Assembly: GCF_029227915.1 (NCBI RefSeq)
Contig: NC_079877.1
Span: forward strand, 248,001-312,000
Source of the DNA: Hydractinia symbiolongicarpus
Taxonomy: Eukaryota > Cnidaria > Hydrozoa > Anthoathecata > Hydractiniidae
Reading direction: 5' to 3'
DNA: 64,000 nucleotides
Part shown: positions 36,730-50,936 of the stretch, in pieces
How the letters are laid out: each line of letters opens with the position of its first letter
Numbering within the stretch: position 1 is the first letter of the stretch
Program-made: the position numbers and the translations under genes
The notes under the pieces: model-generated
Seen by the model: only the letters and a program-made list of their open reading frames with translations
Database searches by the model: none
Told to the model about the DNA's origin: nothing

Positions 36730-39700
36730 CCACTAAAACGTATGAGACTTGTAGTTTTCAAAAATGTTTTCATTTTTGATGAGACGCTGAATAAAACAAG
36801 TTTAATCGCCGGCAAACGAAAACCCGCGATTTTCCGTAAATCCCGGACTCGGCCCGTATAGTCAAAAGTATACAAAGAAAGTACCCTGTGAGTAAACTCA
36901 TTTCCTGAACGATTTTTTAACTTATTTTTTCACCACTAAAACGCATGAGACTTGTAGTTTTCAGGAATGTTTTCATTTTTGATGAGACGCCTAATGAAAG
37001 AAGTTTAATCGTCGGCAAACGAAAACCCGCGATTTCCCGTAAATCCCGGGCTTGGCCCGTATAGTCAAAAATATACAAAGAAAGTACTCTGCGAGTAAAC
37101 TCATTTCCAGAACGATTTTTTAAATTATCTTTTCACCACTAAAACGCACGAGACTTGTAGTTTTCAAAAATGTTTTCATTTTTGATGAGACGCTGAATAA
37201 AAGAAGTTTAATCGCTGGCAAACGAAAACCCGCGAATTCCCGTAAATCCCGGACTCGGCCCGTATAGCCAAAAGTATACAAAGAAAGTATCCAGGGAGTA
37301 AACTCATTTCCCGAACGATTTTTTAAATTATTTTTTCACCACTAAAACGCATGAGACTTGTAGTTTTCAAAAATGTTTTCATTTTTGATGAGACGCGGAA
37401 TAAAAGAAGTTTAATCGCCGGCAAACGAAAACCCGCGATTTCCCGTACATCCCAGACTCGGCCCGTATAGTCAAAAGTATACAAAGAAAATACCCAGGGA
37501 GTAAACTCATTTCCAGAACGATTTTTTAAATTATCTTTTCACCACTAAAACGTATGAGACTTGTAGTTTTCAAAAAGGTTTTCATTTTTGATGAGACGCT
37601 GAATAAAACAAGTTTAATCGCCGGCAAACGAAAACCCGCGATTTCCCGTAAATCCCGGACTCGGCCCGTATAGTCAAAAGTATACAAAGAAAGTACCCTG
37701 TGAGTAAACTTATTTCCCGAACGATTTTTTAAATTATTTTTTCACCACTAAAACGCACGAGACTTGTAGTTTTCAAAAATGTTTTCATTTTTGATGAGAC
37801 GCGAAATAAAAGAAGTTTAATCGCTGGCAAACGAAAACCCGCGAATTCCCGTAAATCCCGGACTCGGCCCGTATAGCCAAAAGTATACAAATAAAGTATC
37901 CAGGGAGTAAACTCATTTCCCGAACGATTTTTTAAATTATTTTTTCACCACTAAAACGCATGAGACTTGTAGTTTTCAAAAATGTTTTCATTTTTGATGA
38001 GACGCGGAATAAAAGAAGTTTAATCGCCGGCAAACGAAAACCCGCGATTTCCCGTACATCCCGGACTCGGCCCGTATAGTCAAAAGTATACAAAGAAAAT
38101 ACCCAGGGAGTAAACTCATTTCCCGAACGATTTTTTAAATTATTTTTTCACCACTAAAACGTATGAGACTTGTAATTTTCAAAAATGTTTTCATTTTTGA
38201 TGAGACGCGGAATAAAAGATGTTTAATCACCGGCAAACGAAAAGCCGCGATTTACCGTAAATCCCGGACTCGGCCCGTATAGTCAAAAATATACAAAGAA
38301 AGTACCCTGCGAGTAAACTCATTTCCAGAACGATTTTTTAAATTATCTTTTCACCACTAAAACGCATGAGACTTGTAGTTTTCAAAAATGTTTTCATTTT
38401 TGATGAGACGCTGAATAAAAGAAGTTTAATCGCTGGCAAACGAAAACCCGCGAATTCCTGTAAATCCCGGACTCGGCCCGTATAGCCAAAAGTGTACAAA
38501 GAAAGTATCCAGGGAGTAAACTCATTTCCCGAACGATTTTTTAAATTATTTTTTCACCACTAAAACGCATGAGACTTGTAGTTTTCAAAAATGTTTTCAT
38601 TTTTGATGAGACGCTGAATAAAAGAAGTTTAATAACTGGCAAACGAAAACCCGCGAATTCCCGTAAATCCCGGACTCGGCCCGTATAGCCAAAAGTATAC
38701 AAAGAAAGTATCCAGGGAGTAAACGCATTTCCCGAACGATTTTTTAAATTATTTTTCACCACTAAAACGCATGAGACTTGTAGTTTTCAAAAATGTTTTC
38801 ATTTTTGATGAGACGCGGAATAAAAGAAGTTTAATCGCCGGCAAACGAAAACCCGCGATTTCCCGCACATCCCGGACTCGGCCCGTATAGTCAAAAGTAT
38901 ACAAAGAAAATACCCAGGGAGTAAACTCATTTCCCGAACGATTTTTTAAATTATTTTTTCACCACTAAAACGTATGAGACTTGTAGTTTTCAAAAATGTT
39001 TTCATTTTTGATGAGACGCTGAATAAAAGAAGTTTAATCGCCGGCAAACAAAAACCCGCCATTTCCCGTAAATTCCGGACTCAGCCCGTATAGTCAAATG
39101 TATACAAAGAAAGTACCCTGCGAGTAAACTCATTTCCAGAACGATTTTTTAAATTATCTTTTCACCACTAAAACGCATGAGACTTGTAGTTTTCAAAAAT
39201 GTTTTCATTTTTGATGAGACGCTGAATAAAAGAAGTTTAATCGCTGGCAAACGAAAACCCGCGAATTCCTGTAAATCCCGGACTCGGCCCGTATAGCCAA
39301 AAGTGTACAAAGAAAGTATCCAGGGAGTAAACTCATTTCCCGAACGATTTTTTAAATTATTTTTTCACCACTAAAACGCATGAGACTTGTAGTTTTCAAA
39401 AATGTTTTCATTTTTGATGAGACGCTGAATAAAAGAAGTTTAATAACTGGCAAACGAAAACCCGCGATTTCCCGTAAATCCCGGACTCGGCCCGTATAGC
39501 CAAAAGTATACAAAGAAAGTATCCAGGGAGTAAACGCATTTCCCGAACGATTTTTTAAATTATTTTTTCACCACTAAAACGCATGAGACTTGTAGTTTTC
39601 AAAAATGTTTTCATTTTTGATGAGACGCGGAATAAAAGAAGTTTAATCGCCGGCAAACGAAAACCCGCGATTTCCCGCACATCCCGGACTCGGCCCGTAT

Positions 39701-40945
39701 AGTCAAAAGTATACAAAGAAAATACCCAGGGAGTAAACTCATTTCCCGAACGATTTTTTAAATTATTTTTTCACCACTAAAACGTATGAGACTTGTAGTT
39801 TTCAAAAATGTTTTCATTTTTGATGAGACGCTGAATAAAAGAAGTTTAATCGCCGGCAAACAAAAACCCGCCATTTCCCGTAAATCCCGGACTCAGCCCG
39901 TATAGTCAAATGTATACAAAGAAAGTACCCTGCGAGTAAACTCATTTCCAGAACGATTTTTTAAATTATCTTTTCACCACTAAAACGCACGAGACTTGTA
40001 GTTTTCAAAAATGTTTTCATTTTTGATGAGACGCTGAATAAAAGAAGTTTAATCGCCGGCAAACGAAAACCCGCGAATTCCCGTAAATCCCGGACTCGGC
40101 CCGTATAGTCAAAAGTAAACAAAAAAAATACCCAGGGAGTAAACTCATTTCCCGAACGATTTTTTAACTTATTATTTCACCACTAAAACGCATGAGACTT
40201 GTAGTTTTCAAAAATGTTTTCATTTTTGATGAGACGCTGAATAAAAGATATTTAATCGCCGGCAAACGAAAACCCGCGATTTCCCGTAAATCCCGGGCTT
40301 GGCCCGTATAGTCGAATGTATACAAAGAAAGTACCCTGTGAGTAAACTCATTTCCCGAACGATTTTTTAAATTATTTTTTCACCACTAAAACGCATGAGA
40401 CTTGTAGTTTTCAAAAATGTTTTCATTTTTGATGAGACGCTGAATAAAAGAAGTTTAATCGCCGGCAAACGAAAACCCGCGATTTCCCGTAAATCCCGGA
40501 CTCGGCCCGTATGGTCAAAAGTATACAAAGAAAATACCCAGGGAGTAAACTCATTTCCCAAACGATTTTTTAAATTATTGTTTCACCACTAAAACGTATG
40601 AGACTTGTAGTTTTCAAAAATGTTTTCATTTTTGATGAGACGCTGAATAAAAGAAGTTTAATCGGCGGCAAACGAAAACCCGCGAATTCCCGTAAATCCC
40701 GGACTCGGCCCGTACAGTCAAAAGTATACAAAGAAAATACACAGGGAGTAAACTTATTTCCTGAACGATTTTTTAACTTATTTTTTCACCACTAAAACGC
40801 ATGAGACTTGTAGTTTTCAGGAATGTTTTCATTTTTGATGAGACGCTTAATGAAAGAAGTTTAATCGTCGGCAAACGAAAACCCACGATTTCCCGTAAAT
40901 CCCGGGCTTGGCCCGTATAGTCAAAAATATACAAAGAAAGTACCC
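35872..40945 (+). repeat. 25-mer (5,074 bp) HOR, copy 1
   Basis: Many private markers recur 5,074 bp downstream: 'gtcgag' (36,049 and 41,123; 36,658 and 41,732), 'taatgaaag' (36,992 and 42,066) and 'ccaaaagtgtac' (38,486 and 43,560). The right edge is a chimeric monomer near 40,930-40,948. To its left the sequence is of the 49,380 type ('cccacgatttcccg', 'aaaaatatac'); to its right it is of the 35,870 type ('ctgtgag', 'ttctcgaacg'). Confidence 0.88.
38354..39976 (+). repeat. Tetramer HOR, two copies
   Basis: Units span 38,354-39,164 (811 bp; one T lost near 38,755) and 39,165-39,976 (812 bp). They have the same four subtypes as 46,067-48,502. The second 'ttaataactggc' monomer here has 'gatttcccg' where the others have 'gaattcccg'. 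Confidence 0.9.
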
Positions 40946-43833
40946 TGTGAGTAAACTCATTTCTCGAACGATTTTTTAAATTATTTTTTCACCACTAAAA
41001 CGCATGAGACTTGTAGTTTTCAAAAATGTTTTCATTTTTGATGAGACGCTGAATAAAAGAAGTTTAATCGCCGGCAAACGAAAACCCGCGATTTCCCGTA
41101 AATCCCGTGCTTGGCCCGTATAGTCGAGTATATACAAAAAAAGTACCCTGTGAGTAAACTCATTTCCAGAACGATTTTTTAAATTATCTTTTCACCACTA
41201 AAACGTATGAGACTTGTAGTTTTCAAAAATGTTTTCATTTTTGATGAGACGCTGAATAAAACAAGTTTAATCGCCGGCAAACGAAAACCCGCGATTTCCC
41301 GTAAATCCCGGACTCGGCCCGTATAGTCAAAAGTATACAAAGAAAGTACCCTGTGAGTAAACTCATTTCCAGAACGATTTTTTAAATTATCTTTTCACCA
41401 CTAAAACGCATGAGACTTGTAGTTTTCAAAAATGTTTTCATTTTTGATGAGACGCTGAATAAAAGAAGTTAAATCGCCGGCAAACGAAAACCCGCGAATT
41501 CCCGTAAATCCCGGACTCAGCCCGTATAGTCGAATGTATACAAAGAAAGTACCCTGTGAGTAAACTCATTTCTCGAACGATTTTTTAAATTATTTTTTCA
41601 CCACTAAAACGCATGAGACTTGTAGTTTTCAAAAATGTTTTCATTTTTGATGAGACGCTGAATAAAAGAAGTTTAAGCGCCGGCAAACGAAAACCCGCGA
41701 TTTCCCGTAAATCCCGTGCTTGGCCCGTATAGTCGAGTATATACAAAAAAAGTACCCTGTGAGTAAAGTCATTTCCAGAACGATTTTTTAAATTATCTTT
41801 TCACCACTAAAACGTATGAGACTTGTAGTTTTCAAAAATGTTTTCATTTTTGATGAGACGCTGAATAAAACAAGTTTAATCGCCGGCAAACGAAAACCCG
41901 CGATTTCCCGTAAATCCCGGACTCGGCCCGTATAGTCAAAAGTATACAAAGAAAGTACCCTGTGAGTAAACTCATTTCCTGAACGATTTTTTAACTTATT
42001 TTTTCACCACTAAAACGCATGAGACTTGTAGTTTTCAGGAATGTTTTCATTTTTGATGAGACGCTTAATGAAAGAAGTTTAATCGTCGGCAAACGAAAAC
42101 CCGCGATTTCCCGTAAATCCCGGGCTTGGCCCGTATAGTCAAAAATATACAAAGAAAGTACTCTGCGAGTAAACTCATTTCCAGAACGATTTTTTAAATT
42201 ATCTTTTCACCACTAAAACGCACGAGACTTGTAGTTTTCAAAAATGTTTTCATTTTTGATGAGACGCTGAATAAAAGAAGTTTAATCGCTGGCAAACGAA
42301 AACCCGCGAATTCCCGTAAATCCCGGACTCGGCCCGTATAGCCAAAAGTATACAAAGAAAGTATCCAGGGAGTAAACTCATTTCCCGAACGATTTTTTAA
42401 ATTATTTTTTCACCACTAAAACGCATTAGACTTGTAGTTTTCAAAAATGTTTTCATTTTTGATGAGACGCGGAATAAAAGAAGTTTAATCGCCGGCAAAC
42501 GAAAACCCGCGATTTCCCGTACATCCCAGACTCGGCCCGTATAGTCAAAAGTATACAAAGAAAATACCCAGGGAGTAAACTCATTTCCAGAACGATTTTT
42601 TAAATTATCTTTTCACCACTAAAACGTATGAGACTTGTAGTTTTCAAAAAGGTTTTCATTTTTGATGAGACGCTGAATAAAACAAGTTTAATCGCCGGCA
42701 AACGAAAACCCGCGATTTCCCGTAAATCCCGGACTCGGCCCGTATAGTCAAAAGTATACAAAAAAAGTACCCTGTGAGTAAACTTATTTCCCGAACGATT
42801 TTTTAAATTATTTTTTCACCACTAAAACGCACGAGACTTGTAGTTTTCAAAAATGTTTTCATTTTTGATGAGACGCGAAATAAAAGAAGTTTAATCGCTG
42901 GCAAACGAAAACCCGCGAATTCCCGTAAATCCCGGACTCGGCCCGTATAGCCAAAAGTATACAAATAAAGTATCCAGGGAGTAAACTCATTTCCCGAACG
43001 ATTTTTTAAATTATTTTTTCACCACTAAAACGCATGAGACTTGTAGTTTTCAAAAATGTTTTCATTTTTGATGAGACGCGGAATAAAAGAAGTTTAATCG
43101 CCGGCAAACGAAAACCCGCGATTTCCCGTACATCCCGGACTCGGCCCGTATAGTCAAAAGTATACAAAGAAAATACCCAGGGAGTAAACTCATTTCCCGA
43201 ACGATTTTTTAAATTATTTTTTCACCTCTAAAACGTATGAGACTTGTAATTTTCAAAAATGTTTTCATTTTTGATGAGACGCGGAATAAAAGATGTTTAA
43301 TCACCGGCAAACGAAAAGCCGCGATTTACCGTAAATCCCGGACTCGGCCCGTATAGTCAAAAATATACAAAGAAAGTACCCTGCGAGTAAACTCATTTCC
43401 AGAACGATTTTTTAAATTATCTTTTCACCACTAAAACGCATGAGACTTGTAGTTTTCAAAAATGTTTTCATTTTTGATGAGACGCTGAATAAAAGAAGTT
43501 TAATCGCCGGCAAACGAAAACCCGCGAATTCCTGTAAATCCCGGACTCGGCCCGTATAGCCAAAAGTGTACAAAGAAAGTATCCAGGGAGTAAACTCATT
43601 TCCCGAACGATTTTTTAAATTATTTTTTCACCACTAAAACGCAAGAGACTTGTAGTTTTCAAAAATGTTTTCATTTTTGATGAGACGCTGAATAAAAGAA
43701 GTTTAATAACTGGCAAACGAAAACCCGCGAATTCCCGTAAATCCCGGACTCGGCCCGTATAGCCAAAAGTATACAAAGAAAGTATCCAGGGAGTAAACGC
43801 ATTTCCCGAACGATTTTTTAAATTATTTTTTCA
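40946..43833 (+). repeat. 25-mer HOR, copy 2, left collinear part
   Basis: Collinear with 35,872-38,759 up to the 'ttaataactggc' monomer. At 43,834 the expected 'cggaataaaag' / 'cccgcacatccc' type is replaced by a 'cgaaataaaaaaag' type, which is an extra copy of the monomer at 42,819. Inserted repeats push the rest of the copy to 46,270 and beyond. Confidence 0.85.
42819..43833 (+). repeat. 5-mer (1,015 bp) unit, first copy
   Basis: The 'gacgcgaaataaa' / 'acaaataaag' monomer starts at 42,819 and again at 43,834 (offset 1,015). The two monomers after it ('cccgtacatccc' type; 'cttgtaattttc' / 'gatttaccg' type) recur at the same offset. This accounts for 1,015 of the 2,640 bp by which this copy is longer than 35,872-40,945. 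Confidence 0.82.
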
Positions 43834-44645
43834 CCACTAAAACGTATGAGACTTGTAGTTTTCAAAAATGTTTTCATTTTTGATGAGACGCGAAATAAAA
43901 AAAGTTTAATCGCTGGCAAACGAAAACCCGCGAATTCCCGTAAATCCCGGACTCGGCCCGTATAGCCAAAAGTATACAAATAAAGTATCCAGGGAGTAAA
44001 CTCATTTCCCTAACGATTTTTTAAATTATTTTTTCACCACTAAAACGCATGAGACTTGTAGTTTTCAAAAATGTTTTCATTTTTGATGAGACGCGGAATA
44101 AAAGAAGTTTAATCGCCGGCAAACGAAAACCCGCGATTTCCCGTACATCCCGGACTCGGCCCGTATAGTCAAAAGTATACAAAGAAAATACCCAGGGAGT
44201 AAACTCATTTCCCGAACGATTTTTTAAATTATTTTTTCACCACTAAAACGTATGAGACTTGTAATTTTCAAAAATGTTTTCATTTTTGATGAGACGCGGA
44301 ATAAAAGATGTTTAATCACCGGCAAACGAAAAGCCGCGATTTACCGTAAATCCCGGACTCGGCCCGTATAGTCAAAAATATACAAAGAAAGTACCCTGCG
44401 GGTAAACTCATTTCCAGAACGATTTTTTAAATTATCTTTTCACCACTAAAACGCATGAGACTTGTAGTTTTCAAAAATGTTTTCATTTTTGATGAGACGC
44501 TGAATAAAAGAAGTTTAATCGCTGGCAAACGAAAACCCGCCATTTCCCGTAAATCCCGGACTCAGCCCGTATAGTCAAATGTATACAAAGAAATTACCCT
44601 GCGAGTAAACTCATTTCCAGAACGATTTTTTAAATTATTTTTTCA
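43022..44645 (+). repeat. 8-mer (1,624 bp) HOR, copy 1
   Basis: The rare 'cacctctaaaacg' stands at 43,223 and 44,847, and 'gcgaaataaaaaaag' at 43,889 and 45,513, both offset 1,624 (8 x 203). The last monomer (44,443) is a chimera: left half 'gctggcaaac', right half 'cccgccattt' / 'gtcaaatg' / 'aaattaccc', the latter as at 46,676. Confidence 0.88.
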
Positions 44646-46269
44646 CCACTAAAACGCATGAGACTTGTAGTTTTCAAAAATGTTTTCATTTTTGATGAGA
44701 CGCGGAATAAAAGAAGTTTAATCGCCGGCAAACGAAAACCCGCGATTTCCCGTACATCCCGGACTCGGCCCGTATAGTCAAAAGTATACAAAGAAAATAC
44801 CCAGGGAGTAAACTCATTTCCCGAACGATTTTTTAAATTATTTTTTCACCTCTAAAACGTATGAGACTTGTAATTTTCAAAAATGTTTTCATTTTTGATG
44901 AGACGCGGAATAAAAGATGTTTAATCACCGGCAAACGAAAAGCCGCGATTTACCGTAAATCCCGGACTCGGCCCGTATAGTCAAAAATATACAAAGAAAG
45001 TACCCTGCGAGTAAACTCATTTCCAGAACGATTTTTTAAATTATCTTTTCACCACTAAAACGCATGAGACTTGTAGTTTTCAAAAATGTTTTCATTTTTG
45101 ATGAGACGCTGAATAAAAGAAGTTTAATCGCCGGCAAACGAAAACCCGCGAATTCCTGTAAATCCCGGACTCGGCCCGTATAGCCAAAAGTGTACAAAGA
45201 AAGTATCCAGGGAGTAAACTCATTTCCCGAACGATTTTTTAAATTATTTTTTCACCACTAAAACGCAAGAGACTTGTAGTTTTCAAAAATGTTTTCATTT
45301 TTGATGAGACGCTGAATAAAAGAAGTTTAATAACTGGCAAACGAAAACCCGCGAATTCCCGTAAATCCCGGACTCGGCCCGTATAGCCAAAAGTATACAA
45401 AGAAAGTATCCAGGGAGTAAACGCATTTCCCGAACGATTTTTTAAATTATTTTTTCACCACTAAAACGTATGAGACTTGTAGTTTTCAAAAATGTTTTCA
45501 TTTTTGATGAGACGCGAAATAAAAAAAGTTTAATCGCTGGCAAACGAAAACCCGCGAATTCCCGTAAATCCCGGACTCGGCCCGTATAGCCAAAAGTATA
45601 CAAATAAAGTATCCAGGGAGTAAACTCATTTCCCTAACGATTTTTTAAATTATTTTTTCACCACTAAAACGCATGAGACTTGTAGTTTTCAAAAATGTTT
45701 TCATTTTTGATGAGACGCGGAATAAAAGAAGTTTAATCGCCGGCAAACGAAAACCCGCGATTTCCCGTACATCCCGGACTCGGCCCGTATAGTCAAAAGT
45801 ATACAAAGAAAATACCCAGGGAGTAAACTCATTTCCCGAACGATTTTTTAAATTATTTTTTCACCACTAAAACGTATGAGACTTGTAATTTTCAAAAATG
45901 TTTTCATTTTTGATGAGACGCGGAATAAAAGATGTTTAATCACCGGCAAACGAAAAGCCGCGATTTACCGTAAATCCCGGACTCGGCCCGTATAGTCAAA
46001 AATATACAAAGAAAGTACCCTGCGGGTAAACTCATTTCCAGAACGATTTTTTAAATTATCTTTTCACCACTAAAACGCATGAGACTTGTAGTTTTCAAAA
46101 ATGTTTTCATTTTTGATGAGACGCTGAATAAAAGAAGTTTAATCGCTGGCAAACGAAAACCCGCGAATTCCTGTAAATCCCGGACTCGGCCCGTATAGCC
46201 AAAAGTGTACAAAGAAAGTATCCAGGGAGTAAACTCATTTCCCGAACGATTTTTTAAATTATTTTTTCA
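44646..46269 (+). repeat. 8-mer (1,624 bp) HOR, copy 2
   Basis: Same order of subtypes as the preceding 8-mer, including the 'gcaagagac' variant near 43,643 and 45,267. It ends with an intact 'gctggcaaac' / 'cctgta' / 'gtgtac' monomer (46,067) where the first copy has the chimera. That monomer also begins the tetramer series. Confidence 0.88.
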
Positions 46270-48502
46270 CCACTAAAACGCATGAGACTTGTAGTTTTCA
46301 AAAATGTTTTCATTTTTGATGAGACGCTGAATAAAAGAAGTTTAATAACTGGCAAACGAAAACCCGCGAATTCCCGTAAATCCCGGACTCGGCCCGTATA
46401 GCCAAAAGTATACAAAGAAAGTATCCAGGGAGTAAACGCATTTCCCGAACGATTTTTTAAATTATTTTTTCACCACTAAAACGCATGAGACTTGTAGTTT
46501 TCAAAAATGTTTTCATTTTTGATGAGACGCGGAATAGAAGAAGTTTAATCGCCGGCAAACGAAAACCCGCGATTTCCCGCACATCCCGGACTCGGCCCGT
46601 ATAGTCAAAAGTATACAAAGAAAATACCCAGGGAGTAAACTCATTTCCCGAACGATTTTTTAAATTATTTTTTCACCACTAAAACGTATGAGACTTGTAG
46701 TTTTCAAAAATGTTTTCATTTTTGATGAGACGCTGAATAAAAGAAGTTTAATCGCCGGCAAACAAAAACCCGCCATTTCCCGTAAATCCCGGACTCAGCC
46801 CGTATAGTCAAATGTATACAAAGAAATTACCCTGCGAGTAAACTCATTTCCAGAACGATTTTTTAAATTATCTTTTCACCACTAAAACGCATGAGACTTG
46901 TAGTTTTCAAAAATGTTTTCATTTTTGATGAGACGCTGAATAAAAGAAGTTTAATCGCTGGCAAACGAAAACCCGCGAATTCCTGTAAATCCCGGACTCG
47001 GCCCGTATAGCCAAAAGTGTACAAAGAAAGTATCCAGGGAGTAAACTCATTTCCCGAACGATTTTTTAAATTATTTTTTCACCACTAAAACGCATGAGAC
47101 TTGTAGTTTTCAAAAATGTTTTCATTTTTGATGAGACGCTGAATAAAAGAAGTTTAATAACTGGCAAACGAAAAACCGCGAATTCCCGTAAATCCCGGAC
47201 TCGGCCCGTATAGCCAAAAGTATACAAAGAAAGTATCCAGGGAGTAAACGCATTTCCCGAACGATTTTTTAAATTATTTTTTCACCACTAAAACGCATGA
47301 GACTTGTAGTTTTCAAAAATGTTTTCATTTTTGATGAGACGCGGAATAAAAGAAGTTTAATCGCCGGCAAACGAAAACCCGCGATTTCCCGCACATCCCA
47401 GACTCGGCCCGTATAGTCAAAAGTATACAAAGAAAATACCCAGGGAGTAAACTCATTTCCCGAACGATTTTTTAAATTATTTTTTCACCACTAAAACGTA
47501 TGAGACTTGTAGTTTTCAAAAATGTTTTCATTTTTGATGAGACGCTGAATAAAAGAAGTTTAATCGCCGGCAAACAAAAACCCGCCATTTCCCGTAAATC
47601 CCGGACTCAGCCCGTATAGTCAAATGTATACAAAGAAAGTACCCTGCGAGTAAACTCATTTCCAGAACGATTTTTTAAATTATCTTTTCACCACTAAAAC
47701 GCATGAGACTTGTAGTTTTCAAAAATGTTTTCATTTTTGATGAGACGCTGAATAAAAGAAGTTTAATCGCTGGCAAACGAAAACCCGCGAATTCCTGTAA
47801 ATCCCGGACTCGGCCCGTATAGCCAAAAGTGTACAAAGAAAGTATCCAGGGAGTAAACTCATTTCCCGAACGATTTTTTAAATTATTTTTTCACCACTAA
47901 AACGCATGAGACTTGTAGTTTTCAAAAATGTTTTCATTTTTGATGAGACGCTGAATAAAAGAAGTTTAATAACTGGCAAACGAAAACCCGCGAATTCCCG
48001 TAAATCCCGGACTCGGCCCGTATAGCCAAAAGTATACAAAGAAAGTATCCAGGGAGTAAACGCATTTCCCGAACGATTTTTTAAATTATTTTTTCACCAC
48101 TAAAACGCATGAGACTTGTAGTTTTCAAAAATGTTTTCATTTTTGATGAGACGCGGAATAAAAGAAGTTTAATCGCCGGCAAACGAAAACCCGCGATTTC
48201 CCGCACATCCCAGACTCGGCCCGTATAGTCAAAAGTATACAAAGAAAATACCCAGGGAGTAAACTCATTTCCCGAACGATTTTTTAAATTATTTTTTCAC
48301 CACTAAAACGTATGAGACTTGTAGTTTTCAAAAATGTTTTCATTTTTGATGAGACGCTGAATAAAAGAAGTTTAATCGCTGGCAAACAAAAACCCGCCAT
48401 TTCCCGTAAATCCCGGACTCAGCCCGTATAGTCAAATGTATACAAAGAAAGTACCCTGCGAGTAAACTCATTTCCAGAACGATTTTTTAAATTATCTTTT
48501 CA
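46067..48502 (+). repeat. Tetramer (812 bp) HOR, three copies
   Basis: Units start at 46,067, 46,879 and 47,691. Order: 'gctggcaaac' / 'cctgta' / 'gtgtac'; 'ttaataactggc' / 'aaacgcattt'; 'cggaata' / 'cccgcacatccc'; and 'cgtatgag' / 'acccgccattt' / 'gtcaaatg'. 'aaaagtgtac' stands at 46,201, 47,013 and 47,825. The related block at 38,354-39,976 has only two units. Confidence 0.92.
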
Positions 48503-50936
48503 CCACTAAAACGCACGAGACTTGTAGTTTTCAAAAATGTTTTCATTTTTGATGAGACGCTGAATAAAAGAAGTTTAATCGCCGGCAAACGAAAACCCGC
48601 GAATTCCCGTAAATCCCGGACTCGGCCCGTATAGTCAAAAGTAAACAAAAAAAATACCCAGGGAGTAAACTCATTTCCCGAACGATTTTTTAACTTATTC
48701 TTTCACCACTAAAACGCATGAGACTTGTAGTTTTCAAAAATGTTTTCATTTTTGATGAGACGCTGAATAAAAGATATTTAATCGCCGGCAAACGAAAACC
48801 CGCGATTTCCCGTAAATCCCGGGCTTGGCCCGTATAGTCGAATGTATACAAAGAAAGTACCCTGTGAGTAAACTCATTTCCCGAACGATTTTTTAAATTA
48901 TTTTTTCACCACTAAAACGCATGAGACTTGTAGTTTTCAAAAATGTTTTCATTTCTGATGAGACGCTGAATAAAAGAAGTTTAATCGCCGGCAAACGAAA
49001 ACCCGCGATTTCCCGTAAATCCCGGACTCGGCCCGTATAGTCAAAAGTATACAAAGAAAATACCCAGGGAGTAAACTCATTTCCCAAACGATTTTTTAAA
49101 TTATTGTTTCACCACTAAAACGTATGAGACTTGTAGTTTTCAAAAATGTTTTCATTTTTGATGAGACGCTGAATAAAAGAAGTTTAATCGGCGGCAAACG
49201 AAAACCCGCGAATTCCCGTAAATCCCGGACTCGGCCCGTACAGTCAAAAGTATACAAAGAAAATACACAGGGAGTAAACTTATTTCTTGAACGATTTTTT
49301 AACTTATTTTTTCACCACTAAAACGCATGAGACTTGTAGTTTTCAGGAATGTTTTCATTTTTGATGAGACGCTTAATGAAAGAAGTTTAATCGTCGGCAA
49401 ACGAAAACCCACGATTTCCCGTAAATCCCGGGCTTGGCCCGTATAGTCAAAAATATACAAAGAAAGTACCCTGCGAGTAAACTCATTTCCAGAACGATTT
49501 TTTAAATTATCTTTTTACCACTAAAACGCACGAGACTTGTAGTTTTCAAAAATGTTTTCATTTTTGATGAGACGCGGAATAAAAGAAGTTTAATCGCCGG
49601 CAAACGAAAACCCGCGATTTCCCGTACATCCCGGACTCGGCCGTATAGTCAAAAGTATACAAAGAAAATACCCAGGGAGTAAACTCATTTCCCGAACGAT
49701 TTTTTAAATTATTTTTTCACCAATAAAACGTATGAGACTTGTAGTTTTCAAAAATGTTTTCATTTTTGATGAGACGCTGATTAAAAGAAGTTTAATCGCC
49801 GGCAAACAAAAACCCGCCATTTCCCGTAAATCCCGGACTCAGCCCGCATAGTCAAATGTATACAAAGAAAGTACCCTGCGAGTAAACTCATTTCCAGAAC
49901 GTTTCTTTAAATTATCTTTTCACCACTAAAACGCACGAGACTTGTAGTTTTCAAAAATGTTTTCATTTTTGATGAGACGCTGAATAAAAGAAGTTTAATC
50001 GCCGGCAAACGAAAACCCGCGAATTCCCGTAAATCCCGGACTCGGCCCGTATAGTCAAAAGTATACAAAGAAAATACCCAGGGAGTAAACTCATTTCCAG
50101 AACGATTTTTTAAATTATCTTTTCACCACTAAACGCATGAGACTTGTAGTTTTCAAAAATGTTTTCATTTTTGATGAGACGCTGAATAAAAGATGTTTAA
50201 TCGCCGGCAAACGAAAACCCGCGATTTCCCGTAAATCCCGGGCTTGGCCCGTATAGTCGAATGTATACAAAGAAAGTACCCTGTGAGTAAACTCATTTCC
50301 CGAACGATTTTTTAACTTATTTTTTCACCACTAAAACGCATGAGACTTGTAGTTTTCAAAAATGTTTTCATTTTTGATGAGACGCGGAATAAAAGAAGTT
50401 TAATCGCCGGCAAACGAAAACCCGCGATTTCCCGTACATCCCGGGCTTGGCCCGTATAGTCAAAAATATACAAAGAAAGTACCCTGCGAGTAAACTCATT
50501 TCCAGAACGATTTTTTAATTTATCTTTTCACCACTAAAACGCACGAGACTTGTAGTTTTCAAAAATGTTTTCATTTTTGATGAGACGCTGAATAAAAGAA
50601 GTTTAATCACTGGCAAACGAAAACCCGCAAATTCCCGTAAATCCCGGACTCGGCCCGTTTAGCCAAAAGTATACAAAGAAAGTATCCAGGGAGTAAACGC
50701 ATTTCCCGAACGATTTTTTAAATTATTTTTTCACCACTAAAACGCATGAGACTTGTAGTTTTCAAAAATGTTTTCATTTTTGATGAGACGCGGAATAAAA
50801 GAAGTTTAATCGCCGGCAAACGAAAACCCGCGATTTCCCGTACATCCCGGACTCAGCCCGTATAGTCAAAAGTATACAAAGAAAATACCCAGGGAGTAAA
50901 CTCATTTCCAGAACGATTTTTTAACTTATCTTTTCA
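48503..50936 (+). repeat. 12-mer (2,434 bp) HOR, copy 1
   Basis: It carries a dense set of private changes: 'aaagtaaacaaaaaaaatac', 'gatatttaatc', 'atcggcggc', 'cacagggag', 'cggccgtatag' (1 bp short), 'accaataaaacg', 'gctgattaaaag', 'cccgcatag', 'aacgtttctttaaatt', 'cactaaacgcatg' (1 bp short) and 'cgtttagcc'. All recur 2,434 bp downstream. The first part also matches 39,977-40,9xx at offset 8,526 (42 x 203). Confidence 0.93.
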
